A DNA stretch of 5,380 bases from an uncultured Christensenella sp. (lineage in GTDB: Bacteria > Bacillota > Clostridia > Christensenellales > UBA3700). The notes beneath the pieces were generated by a model. The model saw nothing but the letters and a program-made list of their open reading frames with translations, was not told the origin of the DNA and searched no databases. The translations under genes were made by a program, and so were the position numbers. Within the stretch, counting starts at the first letter, position 1. Every line of letters starts with the position of its first letter. This document shows, one piece after another, positions 5,187 through 5,380 of this stretch. The DNA is taken from positions 37,944 to 43,323 of the forward strand of contig CAJTNW010000013.1 in NCBI GenBank assembly GCA_910577795.1. The letters are read 5' to 3'.

Positions 5187-5271
5187 TGGTGGGCAGGGGT
5201 GGATTCGAACCACCGAAAGCGCTGCTGACGGATTTACAGTCCGTTCCCTTTGGCCACTCGGGAACCTGCCC
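5187..5271 (-). tRNA. tRNA-Tyr (anticodon GUA)
   Basis: An 85-nt class II tRNA on the minus strand, from 5271 down to 5187. The acceptor stem GGGCAGG (5271-5265) pairs with CCTGCCC (5197-5191), followed by discriminator A (5190) and an encoded CCA (5189-5187). The D-arm reads TTCCCGAGTGGCC then AAAGGGAA. The anticodon stem-loop ACGGA-CTGTAAA-TCCGT places GTA at plus 5237-5235. A long variable arm follows, typical of bacterial tRNA-Tyr, and then the T-arm GGTGG-TTCGAAT-CCACC. All stems pair. A TATAGT lies on the minus strand at plus 5283-5278, only 7 nt before the mature 5' end, with a weak -35, so the promoter is uncertain. The gene may instead be co-transcribed from beyond the window edge. 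Confidence 0.97.
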
Positions 5272-5333
5272 ATATAAACTATAGAAAGCAAATTTTAATA
5301 ATAAATTAAAATTTTATATTGCTCTTACAATAA

Positions 5334-5349
5334 ACTTGATAAATCAAGT
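5334..5349. repeat. Short inverted repeat upstream of tRNA-Tyr
   Basis: ACTTGAT-AA-ATCAAGT, a perfect 7-bp dyad with a 2-bp centre. On the minus strand it is followed by TTATTG, so it could be a weak terminator for something beyond the window edge, or a protein-binding site. A second, all-AT inverted repeat lies at 5290-5299/5305-5314 and is probably compositional. Confidence 0.35.
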
Positions 5350-5380
5350 GCTTTCAGTTTGAAATAACTTCAGTTGCTGT

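Noticed and set aside
5187..5271. tRNA-Tyr as an integration site for a mobile element
   Set aside because: No integrase, no duplicated tRNA 3' end and no phage or ICE gene is visible on either side within the window.

Overview
This window is very AT-rich (about a quarter G+C by eye) and uses the standard code: TGG encodes Trp and the genes end in TAA or TAG. Low G+C, Shine-Dalgarno starts, sigma-A-type promoters (including a perfect TTGACA-17-TATAAT), intrinsic hairpin/U-tract terminators, a tRNA with an encoded CCA, and the protein families present all suggest a low-GC Bacillota, perhaps a host-associated Clostridia-like lineage. The lineage is an inference and cannot be fixed from this window.

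Layout. Positions 1-113 are probably the 3' end of an upstream gene. It is followed after 8 nt by a small two-helix membrane protein with a PH-like cytosolic tail (122-598). That gene overlaps rdgB (591-1187), the XTP/dITP nucleotide house-cleaning pyrophosphatase, and this plus-strand operon ends at a perfect 15-bp hairpin (1215-1250). A minus-strand small ORF or gene remnant with a good ribosome binding site sits at 1170-1370. A low-molecular-weight protein-tyrosine phosphatase (1491-1946) has its own promoter. It converges on a minus-strand tandem GNAT acetyltransferase (2002-2997), and the two share the hairpin at 1957-2006.

The 427-bp divergent region between 2998 and 3424 has no convincing gene but three good promoter matches: two minus-strand ones facing the acetyltransferase and one perfect plus-strand one for the next gene. 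That gene is a BspA-type leucine-rich-repeat protein without a signal peptide. It starts at 3425, not at the upstream ATG at 3338, and ends at 4711, followed by a strong terminator (4811-4837). Positions 4838-5154 hold no recognisable gene, only short repeats, a hairpin and possible promoter elements. A tRNA-Tyr(GUA) with its own terminator lies on the minus strand at 5187-5271. The last ~110 bases hold only inverted repeats.

How the genes work together. Apart from the membrane protein/rdgB pair (overlapping, probably co-translated), each gene appears to be its own transcription unit. The window looks like ordinary chromosome with housekeeping and regulatory genes, not a defence island or mobile element. 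I found no CRISPR array, transposase, phage gene, toxin-antitoxin pair or obvious new multi-gene system. The most distinctive items are the signal-less, cysteine-rich LRR protein with an internal duplication, the double-GNAT fusion with a possibly long leader, and the membrane protein coupled to rdgB.
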